A stretch of DNA of 64,000 nucleotides, taken from positions 20,367 to 84,366 of the forward strand of contig NZ_JANLJJ010000068.1 of NCBI RefSeq assembly GCF_029255545.1, read 5' to 3'. A program made the position numbers and the translations under genes. Source of the stretch: Ferrovibrio sp. GTDB taxonomy: Bacteria > Pseudomonadota > Alphaproteobacteria > Ferrovibrionales > Ferrovibrionaceae. Positions 27,721 to 34,622 of this stretch are shown in pieces (the stretch's first letter is position 1; every line of letters starts with the position of its first letter). The notes beneath the pieces were generated by a model. That model had not been told where the DNA came from. It saw only the letters and a program-made list of their open reading frames with translations, and did no database searches.

Positions 27721-28047
27721 ATGGCGACCATCGGCACCTTCAAGAAGACCGGCTCGAACGAGTTCACCGGCGAAATCGTCACCCTCAGCGTCCAGACCAA
27801 GAACGTCCGCATCGTCCCCGACGCCCGCTCCACCGGCGAGAACGCTCCCAGCCACCGCGTCTTCGTCGGCCGAGCCGAGATCGGCGCCGCCTGGTCCAAG
27901 CGCTCCAACGAGGGCCGCGACTATCTCGGCCTGAAGCTGGACGACCCGAGCTTCAACGCTCCGATCTATGCCAACCTTTTCGACGACGAGGATGGCGACG
28001 GTTACAGCCTCATCTGGTCCCGGCCCAACCGCCGCAATGGCGACTGA
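27721..28047 (+). CDS. DUF736 family protein, copy 1
   Basis: This 108-residue protein starts at an ATG with AAGGAG 9 bases upstream. MATIGTFKKTGSNEFTGEI, the central APSHRVFVGRAEIGAAWSK and the C-terminal LDDPSFNAPIYANLF are the signature of DUF736, a short beta-rich family nearly always found in alphaproteobacterial conjugative elements. A second member lies at 33258-33593 in the tra operon. The biochemical role is unknown; the duplication suggests either partnership or one copy serving establishment and the other transfer. A strong hairpin terminator follows. Confidence 0.9.
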   Translation: MATIGTFKKTGSNEFTGEIVTLSVQTKNVRIVPDARSTGENAPSHRVFVGRAEIGAAWSKRSNEGRDYLGLKLDDPSFNAPIYANLFDDEDGDGYSLIWSRPNRRNGD

Positions 28048-28056
28048 GCCATCATC

Positions 28057-28088
28057 GATGCCCCGTCCGGATTACCGGGCGGGGCATC
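28057..28088 (+). terminator. GC-rich hairpin terminator after DUF736
   Basis: GATGCCCCG and CGGGGCATC pair perfectly, with an additional CCGG/CCGG pair around an ATTA loop and one unpaired base on each side. There is no T run, so termination efficiency is uncertain, but its place 10 bp after the stop is typical. Confidence 0.6.
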
Positions 28089-28170
28089 ACGCCGGTGGGA
28101 ATCCGGTCCTGCAGGCGGCCGAAAGGTCCCGATCATCACGGAAAAATGACTCCGCGCCTTTTCTCATGTA

Positions 28171-28210
28171 CGAATCACTAGTTTACTAGGTGGCAGTATA
28201 TTAGGGGAAA
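28171..28210 (+). promoter_or_regulatory. Promoter/operator region of the QseC-like gene
   Basis: CTAG-TTTA-CTAG at 28178-28189 is a short inverted repeat, and TATATT at 28197-28202 is a good -10 box, about 24 bp before the ATG at 28226. Small XRE regulators usually bind such repeats over their own promoter, so autoregulation is likely (inference). Confidence 0.5.
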
Positions 28211-28225
28211 CGGCGACCTCTCCGC

Positions 28226-28459
28226 ATGAGATTGCGGGAGCTTGTCGCCAGAAATTTGCGTCGACTGAGACACGCCAAGGGCCTGTCGCAGGAGGAACTT
28301 GCTGATCGTGCCGAGATCAATCGCAACTATGTCGGCATGCTTGAGCGGGAACAGCACGCCGCGACGATCGATATGCTGGAAAAGCTGGCCATCGTGCTGG
28401 ACATCGATCCGGTCGCGTTTTTCGAACGGACCAAGCGGCAGAGCGCCGACGAAGATTGA
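28226..28459 (+). CDS. XRE-family regulator, QseC-like
   Basis: The 77-residue protein is a compact helix-turn-helix: LRELVARNLRRLRHAKGLSQEELA, then INRNYVGMLEREQHAATIDMLEKLA, the canonical five-helix HTH_XRE layout. In ICEMlSymR7A a small XRE protein, QseC, controls the antiactivator gene qseM. Here the next gene is a QseM-like DUF2285 protein, 133 bp downstream on the same strand, so I infer a QseC-like switch. The name is by context and fold only; no sequence comparison was run. Confidence 0.65.
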   Translation: MRLRELVARNLRRLRHAKGLSQEELADRAEINRNYVGMLEREQHAATIDMLEKLAIVLDIDPVAFFERTKRQSADED

Positions 28460-28591
28460 TTGCACGACGCGTAGCGATGCCTCCGCTGCATCACGCGATG
28501 TCTATTCGCGCAGCTTACGACGGTTAGAAACTTCGTTAAAATCGACTCGGAACCGAATGGCTGTCGCCATTGATGTGTCGGGGGACCCATC

Positions 28592-28855
28592 GTGACCGCG
28601 CCGGATTTTCTCGATGAACCGCCTCAAAGCGCGACGCTCACCGACTATGACATCCAGCATTTGAAGCTCTACTTGCGCCTCCTCGACGCCGACGCCGACG
28701 GAGCGGACTGGTGCGAAGTGGTTACCATTCTGTTCGGCATTGATCCCAGTGATGATCCCGAGCGCGCCCGGCACATCCATGAATGCCACCTCCTGCGCGC
28801 CCGATGGATGACCGAACACGGTTACCGCGACCTGCTTCGGCGCGGCCATCACTGA
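28592..28855 (+). CDS. DUF2285 small protein, QseM-like antiactivator
   Basis: This 87-residue protein starts at GTG; the ribosome site is weak (GGGGG about 8 bases upstream). The sequence YDIQHLKLYLRLLDADADGADWCEV, then ILFGIDPSDDPERARH and RARWMTEHGYRDLLRRG, is a DUF2285 domain alone. In ICEMlSymR7A the stand-alone DUF2285 protein QseM binds and blocks both TraR and the DUF2285-containing activator FseA. The FseA-like gene follows here 120 bp downstream, which supports the same antiactivation pairing. The C-terminal GYRDLL matches the C-terminus of the FseA-like protein. Confidence 0.7.
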   Translation: MTAPDFLDEPPQSATLTDYDIQHLKLYLRLLDADADGADWCEVVTILFGIDPSDDPERARHIHECHLLRARWMTEHGYRDLLRRGHH

Positions 28856-28975
28856 ACGGGTCCGCGATGCGCCGCAGCGATCACGCGGCGCTTTTTCCGG
28901 GTCTTCCCTGATCCAGCTCAACCGGGAATCGTATCCGGCCCGGAGACATGAACCATGTGAGCCAGGAGGTAATCG

Positions 28976-29299
28976 ATGGCGCCGGACCCATCGCAGTGGC
29001 GAGCTTCGACCAGTTACGACTATTTCGACGATCTCGGCATTTCCGACCTGGCGTGGGAATGCTTACGCCGCAATGTCGATTACCAGCGCGACTATGCAAA
29101 AGCGTTGAAGGAGATGGATGACCCTGAGCAGGCGACCGCGTCGTTCCGCCTGCGCTGGGGGTTGCAATTTCCCTGCCCACCCAAGCCACAGCGCCATCGA
29201 GGAGCCGGTTCACTGGACGACGGAGGCCGACCTTGGAAAGGTTCTGCTGATCGCGTCGCCATCCCTTGGCTCGGCCGGCGCACCACTGCCCGCGCTTGA
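28976..29299 (+). CDS. FseA-like activator, upstream frame (DUF6499 part)
   Basis: The ATG at 28976 has a strong CAGGAGG 7 bases upstream. The zero-frame product has 107 residues. Residues 1-66 (PSQWRASTSYDYFDDLGISDLAWECLRRN, ending RWGLQF) are the DUF6499/transcriptional-regulator domain that normally precedes DUF2285. After RWGLQFP the zero frame becomes arginine- and proline-rich and loses similarity, while the +1 frame continues a normal activator. This is the arrangement of FseA in ICEMlSymR7A, where two frames are joined by programmed +1 frameshifting. See the site at 29168-29177 and the downstream frame. Confidence 0.75.
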   Translation: MAPDPSQWRASTSYDYFDDLGISDLAWECLRRNVDYQRDYAKALKEMDDPEQATASFRLRWGLQFPCPPKPQRHRGAGSLDDGGRPWKGSADRVAIPWLGRRTTARA

Positions 29300-29744
29300 T
29301 CCGAACACAACGCACCGCAGCGCGCACGAACTCCACGCAATCCATGGCGACGGCGCCGACGCAGTCCATGTCGTGCTGCTCGGCGGCATCGAACCCGACC
29401 AGCCGCTGGCCGCGGTCGTCCCCCTGGACACTGATGCACCAGATCGGATCGAGGCCCTCTCGCGTCTTTGGGGCGGGCTCCAAGCGCCGCCTCCGCCCGC
29501 CGATCTGCGCGTGACGCTTCAGCGCCGGCAGCGTCTCCGTCACATGCTGCGGGCCTTCGACGGCCGCGCCTGCCGCGCGACCTATCGGGAGATCGCGGAG
29601 GTGATGTTCGGCGTGTCCCGCGTCGCCTCCGACTCCTGGAAAACATCGGCGCTTCGCGATTCCACAATTCGGCTCGTGCGCGATGGCCTCGCCATGGTCG
29701 ATGGCGGCTATCGTGACCTGTTGCGTCGACGCAGACGGCGCTGA
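29118..29744 (+). CDS. FseA-like activator, downstream frame (DUF2285 part)
   Basis: This is the +1 frame relative to 28976. From about 29175 it reads AHPSHSAIEEPVHWTTEADL, which continues the RWGLQFP of the upstream frame. It ends with a DUF2285 region (LQRRQRLRHMLRAFDG, then MVDGGYRDLLRRRRRR). The nominal ATG at 29118 lies inside the upstream domain and would give 19 unrelated residues first, so the true product is probably the fusion 28976-29744 of about 255 residues. By analogy, it would activate the excisionase-like gene that follows at 29878, thereby starting excision and transfer. Confidence 0.75.
   Translation: MTLSRRPRRSACAGGCNFPAHPSHSAIEEPVHWTTEADLGKVLLIASPSLGSAGAPLPALDPNTTHRSAHELHAIHGDGADAVHVVLLGGIEPDQPLAAVVPLDTDAPDRIEALSRLWGGLQAPPPPADLRVTLQRRQRLRHMLRAFDGRACRATYREIAEVMFGVSRVASDSWKTSALRDSTIRLVRDGLAMVDGGYRDLLRRRRRR
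29168..29177 (+). promoter_or_regulatory. Candidate +1 ribosomal frameshift site in the FseA-like gene
   Basis: The zero-frame codons are TTT CCC TGC C. Skipping the T after CCC gives GCC CAC CCA and joins RWGLQFP to AHPSHSA without loss. A proline CCC codon followed by a slow codon is a plausible slip site; alternative sites are the CCA and CCC codons a few bases later. The exact site is inferred. Confidence 0.55.
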
Positions 29745-29746
29745 CA

Positions 29747-29765
29747 GCGCCCCTCGCAGGGGTGC
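29747..29765 (+). terminator. Hairpin after the FseA-like gene
   Basis: CCCCT and AGGGG pair around CGC, with an outer GC/GC pair, three bases after the stop codon. There is no T tract. It may end the regulatory transcript before the rdfS-like gene. Confidence 0.45.
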
Positions 29766-29877
29766 GAAATAGCCCCCTCTATCTTCACCATCCCCCCAGA
29801 CAGCAGCTCTTCGCCACCGTGGCCTTCGCCCGCCGCTGATCGCCAGCGGCCTCAACGAACGCCTCGGAGGCCCGATC

Positions 29878-30159
29878 ATGTCCGCCAACCTCGCCGGTTT
29901 GCCGCCGCGCTTTCTACGCACCCCTGAAGCCGCTCGTTTCTTAGGTCTCTCCGGCCGCACACTGGAAAAGCACCGGACCTACGGAACCGGCCCGGCGTAT
30001 CGCAAGCTCGGCGGCCGTGTCGTCTACGCTATCGACGACCTGCAGGCCTGGGCCGATCGGGGCGCCGTCACATCCACGTCGGATCCACGCGGCGCCGTCC
30101 TTCCCGCCAAGCGTCATGAACCGACGACGCTGGTCCAATCCGGCCGCCACGCGCGCTGA
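29878..30159 (+). CDS. AlpA/MerR-like excisionase, RdfS-like recombination directionality factor
   Basis: The 93-residue protein starts at ATG with CGGAGG 7 bases upstream. FLRTPEAARFLGLSGRTLEKHRTYGTGPAYRKLGGRVVY is the winged-helix HTH_17 motif of AlpA/Xis proteins, followed by DDLQAWADRG. In ICEMlSymR7A, RdfS has this fold, is activated by FseA, and stands at the head of the tra operon. Here the FseA-like gene is directly upstream and repA-parA-traF are downstream, so I assign an RdfS-like role. No integrase is visible in the window, so its partner must lie outside. Confidence 0.75.
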   Translation: MSANLAGLPPRFLRTPEAARFLGLSGRTLEKHRTYGTGPAYRKLGGRVVYAIDDLQAWADRGAVTSTSDPRGAVLPAKRHEPTTLVQSGRHAR

Positions 30160-30170
30160 GACGTGCCGGC

Positions 30171-31049
30171 ATGTCGTCCCGCCACAGCACGGAACGCGAG
30201 CAGCTCGATCTTTTCCGGGCGCTGCCCGGCGACCTCGCGCCGCGAGATGCGCAGGACCTCATGGCCTATCCGTTCTTCTCGCTCGCCAAGTCGAAGCGCC
30301 TCGCGCCGATCGATTTCAAGGCGGGCTCGATCGTCATCCGCGTCGAAGCCGTCCCCGAGCATGGCATGGCGACCATCTGGGACGCGGACGTGCTGATCTG
30401 GGCGGCCTCCCAGATCGTCGAAGCGCGCGATGCCGGCCTACGCTCGTCGCGGCTCATGGGCACCACCCCGTATGAGATCCTGAACTTCATCGGCCGAGGC
30501 GTGTCGCTGCGCGACTACGACCGCCTCAAGGCCGCGCTCGACCGCCTACAGTCAACCACGGTCGCCACATCCATCCGCCAGCCCACGGAGCGGCGGATGC
30601 ACCGCTTCTCGTGGATCAACGAGTGGAAAGAGAAAGCCGACAGCCGAGGGCGGCCCCTCGGCCTCGAGCTGATCGTGCCCGACTGGTTCTACGCCGCCGT
30701 CCTCGACGACGCGCTCGTGCTGACGATCGACCGCGCCTACTTCGATCTCACGGGCGGGCTCGAACGCTGGCTCTACCGGCTCGTGCGCAAGCATGGCGGC
30801 CGCCAGGAGTTCGGCTGGAGCTTCGACTTCATCCACCTCCACGCCAAGTCCGGCTCGCTCTCACCGCTCAAGCACTTCGCCTACGACCTGCGCGACATCG
30901 TCCGCCGCCAGGCGCTGCCGGGCTACCGGCTGACCATCGAGCAGCCGACCAGCGGCCCCGAACGCCTTTCCTTCGCCCCGACCGATCCGGCCCCGTTCGG
31001 GATGCCACGACGTCGCCGTTCCAACACTCACCCTGGGGATAAGCTGTGA
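30171..31049 (+). CDS. repA: RepA-like replication initiator
   Basis: The 292-residue product starts 11 bp after the rdfS-like stop. It matches the plasmid replication initiator RepA (RPA/PF10134) layout: LDLFRALPGDLAPRDAQDLMAYPFFSLAK, then DADVLIWAASQI, and a winged-helix region GGLERWLYRLVRKHGG with FDFIHLHAKSGS. Three iteron-like repeats lie directly after the gene. In Tn4371-type and related ICEs repA and parA are normal backbone genes, so the protein may allow short-term replication of the excised circle as well as plasmid maintenance. Confidence 0.85.
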   Translation: MSSRHSTEREQLDLFRALPGDLAPRDAQDLMAYPFFSLAKSKRLAPIDFKAGSIVIRVEAVPEHGMATIWDADVLIWAASQIVEARDAGLRSSRLMGTTPYEILNFIGRGVSLRDYDRLKAALDRLQSTTVATSIRQPTERRMHRFSWINEWKEKADSRGRPLGLELIVPDWFYAAVLDDALVLTIDRAYFDLTGGLERWLYRLVRKHGGRQEFGWSFDFIHLHAKSGSLSPLKHFAYDLRDIVRRQALPGYRLTIEQPTSGPERLSFAPTDPAPFGMPRRRRSNTHPGDKL

Positions 31050-31055
31050 ATTGCC

Positions 31056-31119
31056 TCGTGCTATCAGGGACCGCCCCTATCGTGCCATCGGGGACCCGGT
31101 CCTCGTGCTATCGGGGACC
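31056..31119 (+). repeat. Three iterons downstream of repA (candidate replication origin)
   Basis: Direct repeats of 17 bp start at 31056, 31080 and 31103: TCGTGCTATCAGGGACC, TCGTGCCATCGGGGACC and TCGTGCTATCGGGGACC. The spacing of 24 and 23 bp is close to two helical turns. Iterons beside a RepA gene are the normal binding sites of the initiator, so this is the best candidate origin in the window. Confidence 0.7.
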
Positions 31120-31178
31120 GGAATCGCAGATTCCACGCATTGAATCAAAAGCTTGCGGCACCCGTAACTTCTCTAACC

Positions 31179-31197
31179 AGAATTCCTACGGAATTCT
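31179..31197. promoter_or_regulatory. Perfect inverted repeat upstream of parA
   Basis: AGAATTCC and GGAATTCT flank TAC, a perfect 8-3-8 palindrome 64 bp before the parA start. TCTAAC occurs on both sides. The region is more AT-rich than its surroundings. It could be the operator or partition site bound by the ribbon-helix-helix protein at 31896. Confidence 0.5.
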
Positions 31198-31260
31198 TCT
31201 AACGGACGCCGCGTTTTGCCTGCCTGCGGATAACCGCCGGCGAGCGGCCGGGAGCGCGTC

Positions 31261-31899
31261 ATGATTGTCGCGCTCCTCAACCAGAAGGGCGGCGTCGGCA
31301 AGACGACGCTCGCGCTGCACCTCGCCGGCGAATGGGCGCGACGCGGCCAGCGCGTCACCGTGATCGACGCGGACCCGCAAGGCTCTGCGCTCGACTGGTC
31401 ACAGCAACGCGCGCGCGAGTGCCTGCCGCGCCTCTTCGGCGTCGTCGGCCTGGCGCGTGACACGCTCCACCGCGAAGCGCCGGAGCTGGCGCGCGACGCC
31501 GATCACATCGTCATCGACGGGCCGCCCCGCGTCGCCGGGCTGATGCGTTCCGCATTGCTCGCCGCCGATCTCGTCCTGATCCCGGTGCAGCCATCGCCAT
31601 TCGACGGCTGGGCCTCGGCCGAGATGCTGGCGCTGCTCGGTGAGGCGCGCATCTATCGTCCGCAGCTCGCGGCCCGCTTCGTGTTGAACCGATGCGGCGC
31701 GCGAACCGTCATCGCCCGCGAAACGGCCGAGACGCTCGCCGATCACGACCCGCCGGTGCTGGCATCCACCATCGGCCAGCGCGTCGCCTTTGCCGATACC
31801 GCGCAGTCCGGACGCCTCGTGTCGGAGGTCGACGACGAAAGCCCGGCCGCGCGCGAGATCGCCGCGCTGTGCGTCGAGATCGGAAGGCTCGGACCATGA
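31261..31899 (+). CDS. parA: ParA-family partition ATPase
   Basis: The 212-residue protein has the deviant Walker A motif KGGVGKTTLA at residues 9-18, the DADPQGS switch (about 38-44) and DGPPR as Walker B equivalent. This short form lacks the N-terminal DNA-binding extension, as in class Ib ParA/ParF proteins. Its partner is probably the small RHH gene that overlaps its stop (ATGA). It likely aids segregation of a replicating circular form. Confidence 0.9.
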   Translation: MIVALLNQKGGVGKTTLALHLAGEWARRGQRVTVIDADPQGSALDWSQQRARECLPRLFGVVGLARDTLHREAPELARDADHIVIDGPPRVAGLMRSALLAADLVLIPVQPSPFDGWASAEMLALLGEARIYRPQLAARFVLNRCGARTVIARETAETLADHDPPVLASTIGQRVAFADTAQSGRLVSEVDDESPAAREIAALCVEIGRLGP

Positions 31900-32150
31900 C
31901 CGGGCCGTCTCAGAAACGCGGCTTCGCCGCCCGCCCCGGTGATGCTGAGCACTGGATCAAGTCGTCGGCGGCGCCGCCTGCGCGCGACCCGGGCATCGCC
32001 GCGTTCTCGGCGCGATTGACCATCGACGTCACCTCCGAATTGCGCGGGCGCATCAAGATCGCGGCATTCCGGCGCGGCGTCACGGTCGCCGACATGCTGC
32101 GCGACCTGCTCGCGCGCGAATTTCCCCCGACCGAAGGAGACCCATCATGA
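31896..32150 (+). CDS. Ribbon-helix-helix protein, ParG-like ParA partner
   Basis: The ATG overlaps the parA stop by four bases. The 84-residue product has a flexible basic N-terminus and a C-terminal RHH pattern: FSARLTIDVTSELRGRIK (strand, helix) and RRGVTVADMLRDLLAREF (helix). ParF-type ATPases pair with such small RHH centromere-binding proteins. The 31179-31197 palindrome upstream of parA is a possible target. DUF2840 follows with another ATGA overlap. Confidence 0.7.
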   Translation: MTGPSQKRGFAARPGDAEHWIKSSAAPPARDPGIAAFSARLTIDVTSELRGRIKIAAFRRGVTVADMLRDLLAREFPPTEGDPS

Positions 32151-32668
32151 CCGGCACCGCGGCCTCGCGCGTGCGCAGCGGCCCGTCGCCGTCCGCGCTC
32201 GCGTCCGACCATCTGACTCATGTCGAACTGACCTGGATCGAGAAGAGGATCGAATACTGGATCCGGTTCGGAGACGACGTCCACGAACAGATTCTGGATC
32301 GCCGCCGGCGTGTCCTCTCCTACCAGCCGGGCAGCATCTTCGCGTTCGTCCGCTGGGCCTCCAACGACTTCGGCACGATCATCTCGCGCATCGACATCGT
32401 GCGCGCCGTCTCGTCGCGCCAACCCTATCACACGCTGCCGTTCGTGCGCCCTGGCGGCGACATCCTGCTCAAGCTCGAAGGCTGGCCGAAGGTCGAGCAC
32501 GTACTCCAACTCATCGACGCCATCGAAGCGCGCAACATCGATCCGGCAGCGGTCTCGCCCGATCATTGGCGGCACATCCACAACCGCCTGACGGCAGGCC
32601 ACGAGCCTCGTGCCTACACGTTCGAGCAGCATCGGGCATTCCTGAAGCGCCGGAGTGCCGAGCCATGA
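32147..32668 (+). CDS. DUF2840 family protein
   Basis: The 173-residue protein matches DUF2840: LTHVELTWIEKRIEYWIRFG near residue 24, then ILDRRRRVLSYQPGSIFAFVRW and YHTLPFVRPGGDILLKLEGWPKV. The family occurs almost only in alphaproteobacterial conjugative elements between parA and traF, as here. Its start and stop both overlap neighbours by four bases. No function is established. Confidence 0.85.
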   Translation: MTGTAASRVRSGPSPSALASDHLTHVELTWIEKRIEYWIRFGDDVHEQILDRRRRVLSYQPGSIFAFVRWASNDFGTIISRIDIVRAVSSRQPYHTLPFVRPGGDILLKLEGWPKVEHVLQLIDAIEARNIDPAAVSPDHWRHIHNRLTAGHEPRAYTFEQHRAFLKRRSAEP

Positions 32669-33210
32669 CCCGCTTCGGCTACGTCATGACGACGTATTTC
32701 GCCGTGATGCTGATCGGCGGCCTGTCGTTCATCCACATTGCGCCGAAGCTGATTTGGAACGCCTCGGCCAGCACGCCGATCGGGCTCTATTCCATCGACC
32801 GATCACCGCGTCTCGAAGTGACTGACCTGGTCGCCGTGGCCGCTCCCGAACCGCTCGCCACGTTTCTCGCCGAGCGCGGCTACCTGCCGCGCGGCGTTCC
32901 ACTGATGAAGCGCGTGGCGGGACTTCCGGGGCAGCATGTCTGCCGAACCGGCGCACGCATCTCCGTCGATGGCATCACGATGGGAGAGGCGCTGCGGCGT
33001 GACCGCCTCGGCCGCGATCTGCCGGTCTGGCAGGGCTGCCGGCGCATCGCGGACGGCGAGATCTTCCTCATGAACTGGTCCGTCCGCGACAGCCTCGACG
33101 GCCGCTACTTCGGTCCCATTCCTACCAGCTCGATCATTGGCCGCGCGATGCCGGTGTGGACCGACGAAGACGACAGCGGCCACTTCGAATGGCGCGCCCA
33201 AACACGTTGA
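32665..33210 (+). CDS. traF: TraF-type S26 signal peptidase
   Basis: The 181-residue protein begins with one membrane segment and then NASASTPIGLYSI, where Ser36 is the likely nucleophile. VPLMKRVAGLPG carries the catalytic Lys82. This is the signal-peptidase-I pattern of conjugative TraF, which cyclises or matures the pilin TrbC (encoded here at 51137). It overlaps DUF2840 by four bases in the parA-traF operon. Confidence 0.9.
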   Translation: MTRFGYVMTTYFAVMLIGGLSFIHIAPKLIWNASASTPIGLYSIDRSPRLEVTDLVAVAAPEPLATFLAERGYLPRGVPLMKRVAGLPGQHVCRTGARISVDGITMGEALRRDRLGRDLPVWQGCRRIADGEIFLMNWSVRDSLDGRYFGPIPTSSIIGRAMPVWTDEDDSGHFEWRAQTR

Positions 33211-33257
33211 GGGGCGCGCCGAACCTCTCCCTCACAAGCAGCAGAAGGAACCTTCCC

Positions 33258-33593
33258 ATGCCACAGATCGGTCAGTTCACCCGCACGAAGTCCGGCTATT
33301 CCGGCCGCGTCCGCACGCTCACCCTCGACGCCGCGCTTTCTCTCTTTCCGGCCGAACCTTCCGACGCCGAAAACGCGCCGGACTACCGCGTCCATCTCGG
33401 CGACGAAGATGGCCCCGAGGTTGGCGCCGGCTGGAAGCGGACCGGCGAGAAGGCTGGCGAGTACGTCTCGCTGCTCCTCGACGATCCCGTCTTCGCGCAG
33501 CCAGTGCGCGCCAATCTGTTCCAATCCGGCGACGATAAGACGACTTGGGGCCTCCACTGGAACCGTCCGCCGAAGCGCGGCGAGCGGGACTGA
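33258..33593 (+). CDS. DUF736 family protein, copy 2
   Basis: Starting at 33258 (AAGGAA 7 bases upstream) gives 111 residues: MPQIGQFTRTKSGYSGRVRTLTL, then APDYRVHLGDEDGPEVGAGWK and LDDPVFAQPVRANLFQ. It is a paralogue of the protein at 27721 with the same length and motif order. It sits inside the tra operon between traF and the lytic transglycosylase, the usual place for this family. Confidence 0.9.
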   Translation: MPQIGQFTRTKSGYSGRVRTLTLDAALSLFPAEPSDAENAPDYRVHLGDEDGPEVGAGWKRTGEKAGEYVSLLLDDPVFAQPVRANLFQSGDDKTTWGLHWNRPPKRGERD

Positions 33594-33597
33594 GGCC

Positions 33598-34374
33598 ATG
33601 CGGACGCTTCACTCACCGCACAGGTGCTTCGTGGATTCCGGGCGGACGCATGCCGCCCGGAATCTCGCCATCCTACTCCTTTCCGGTCTGCTTTTCGGCG
33701 CAGGATTGCCCGCCGCCACTCTGGCTCAGAGCGCACCGGTCGAGCGAACCGATCCTGCCGATCCGATCGCCGCCTATGTTGCCGAGGCCTCGCAGCGCTT
33801 CGGCGTTCCGGCGGCCTGGATTCGCGCCGTCATGCGCGCCGAAAGCGCGGGCGACGTGCGCGCGATCTCCCGAGCGGGTGCGATGGGGCTCATGCAGATC
33901 ATGCCCGATACCTGGACGGCGCTGCGCATCCGCTTGTCTCTCGGTAACGACCCCTACGACCCGCGCGACAACATCCTGGCAGGCGCGGCCTATCTGCGCG
34001 AAATGCACGACCGCTACGGCACGCCGGGCTTTCTCGCAGCCTACAATGCCGGTCCCGGTCGCTACGACGAATATCTTGCGGGCGGCCGTGCGTTACCGGC
34101 GGAAACGCGGGCCTATGTCGCGGCCCTCGCACCTCTTGTCGGCGGCGGCGAGATCGCTGGAACCATCACTGTTGCGGCCGCCGATCCGCTGGCGTGGACG
34201 CGCGCACCGCTGTTCATCACGCGCGCCGACGGCACGACCTCTGCTGATCGTGTGCAGACCGGGGGCCGTTCTGAAGACGCTCCCGCGGCGGCTTCGCTGC
34301 GCGAGGTTTCCGCGATCGCGCCGCAGTCCTCCGGCCTGTTCATCACGCGATCGGATGGTGGAGGCCCGCGATGA
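33598..34374 (+). CDS. Lytic transglycosylase of the conjugation apparatus
   Basis: The ATG at 33598 follows the DUF736 stop by four bases. The 258-residue protein has a signal peptide (hydrophobic ILLLSGLLFGAGLPAATLAQ). The SLT domain starts at residue 56, with catalytic Glu82 in MRAESAGD, then GAMGLMQIMP and AAYNAGPGRYDEYL. This enzyme opens the peptidoglycan for the mating channel (VirB1/TrbN class). The C-terminal extension is low complexity. The next small frame overlaps its stop by four bases. Confidence 0.9.
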   Translation: MRTLHSPHRCFVDSGRTHAARNLAILLLSGLLFGAGLPAATLAQSAPVERTDPADPIAAYVAEASQRFGVPAAWIRAVMRAESAGDVRAISRAGAMGLMQIMPDTWTALRIRLSLGNDPYDPRDNILAGAAYLREMHDRYGTPGFLAAYNAGPGRYDEYLAGGRALPAETRAYVAALAPLVGGGEIAGTITVAAADPLAWTRAPLFITRADGTTSADRVQTGGRSEDAPAAASLREVSAIAPQSSGLFITRSDGGGPR

Positions 34375-34622
34375 CGGCGCCTCGACCGGATCGCGGTCTG
34401 GCGTGCCCCGGCGCATCATGGAGAGCGCTGAGGGGGGAGCGAGGCAACACGACCGCACGATGGCAGGATAAAGGGGCGCGATGTGCGCTTCGGTTCGGTC
34501 GTGTTTTTTCAGGGGCTTACGCGGCGAATTCGCGAGGTGCGCCTGATCGGCGCAGCCTGCGGCTTCGGCAATTTCAGAAGAAAATCAGTGCCGTTGCGCG
34601 ATGTGCGGGATCGCGACCATGA
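34371..34622 (+). CDS. Small basic protein between transglycosylase and relaxase, unknown
   Basis: An 83-residue frame begins inside the transglycosylase stop (ATGA) and ends inside the relaxase start (ATGA). Double coupling of this kind argues that it is translated. The product is strongly basic and cysteine-containing, without a domain I recognise, and it contains a likely oriT-type inverted repeat in its DNA. It may instead be a ribosome bridge that keeps translation coupled through a non-coding oriT. Confidence 0.4.
   Translation: MTAPRPDRGLACPGASWRALRGERGNTTARWQDKGARCALRFGRVFSGAYAANSRGAPDRRSLRLRQFQKKISAVARCAGSRP
34538..34554. other. Inverted repeat before the relaxase gene, candidate oriT element
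   Basis: TGCGCC and GGCGCA flank TGATC, 65 bp before the relaxase start. A second palindrome, GCGAATTCGC, lies 15 bp to its left. In VirD2/RlxS-type systems the origin of transfer usually lies next to the relaxase gene with such a repeat. No nic consensus is certain, so this is only a candidate. Confidence 0.3.

Noticed and set aside
29118..29300. Independent start of the downstream FseA frame at 29118
   Set aside because: It would add residues out of register with the domain; the +1 join at the CCC codon gives a continuous activator.
31056..31119. Possible CRISPR-like array after repA
   Set aside because: 17-bp units with 6-7 bp spacers beside repA are iterons, not CRISPR.
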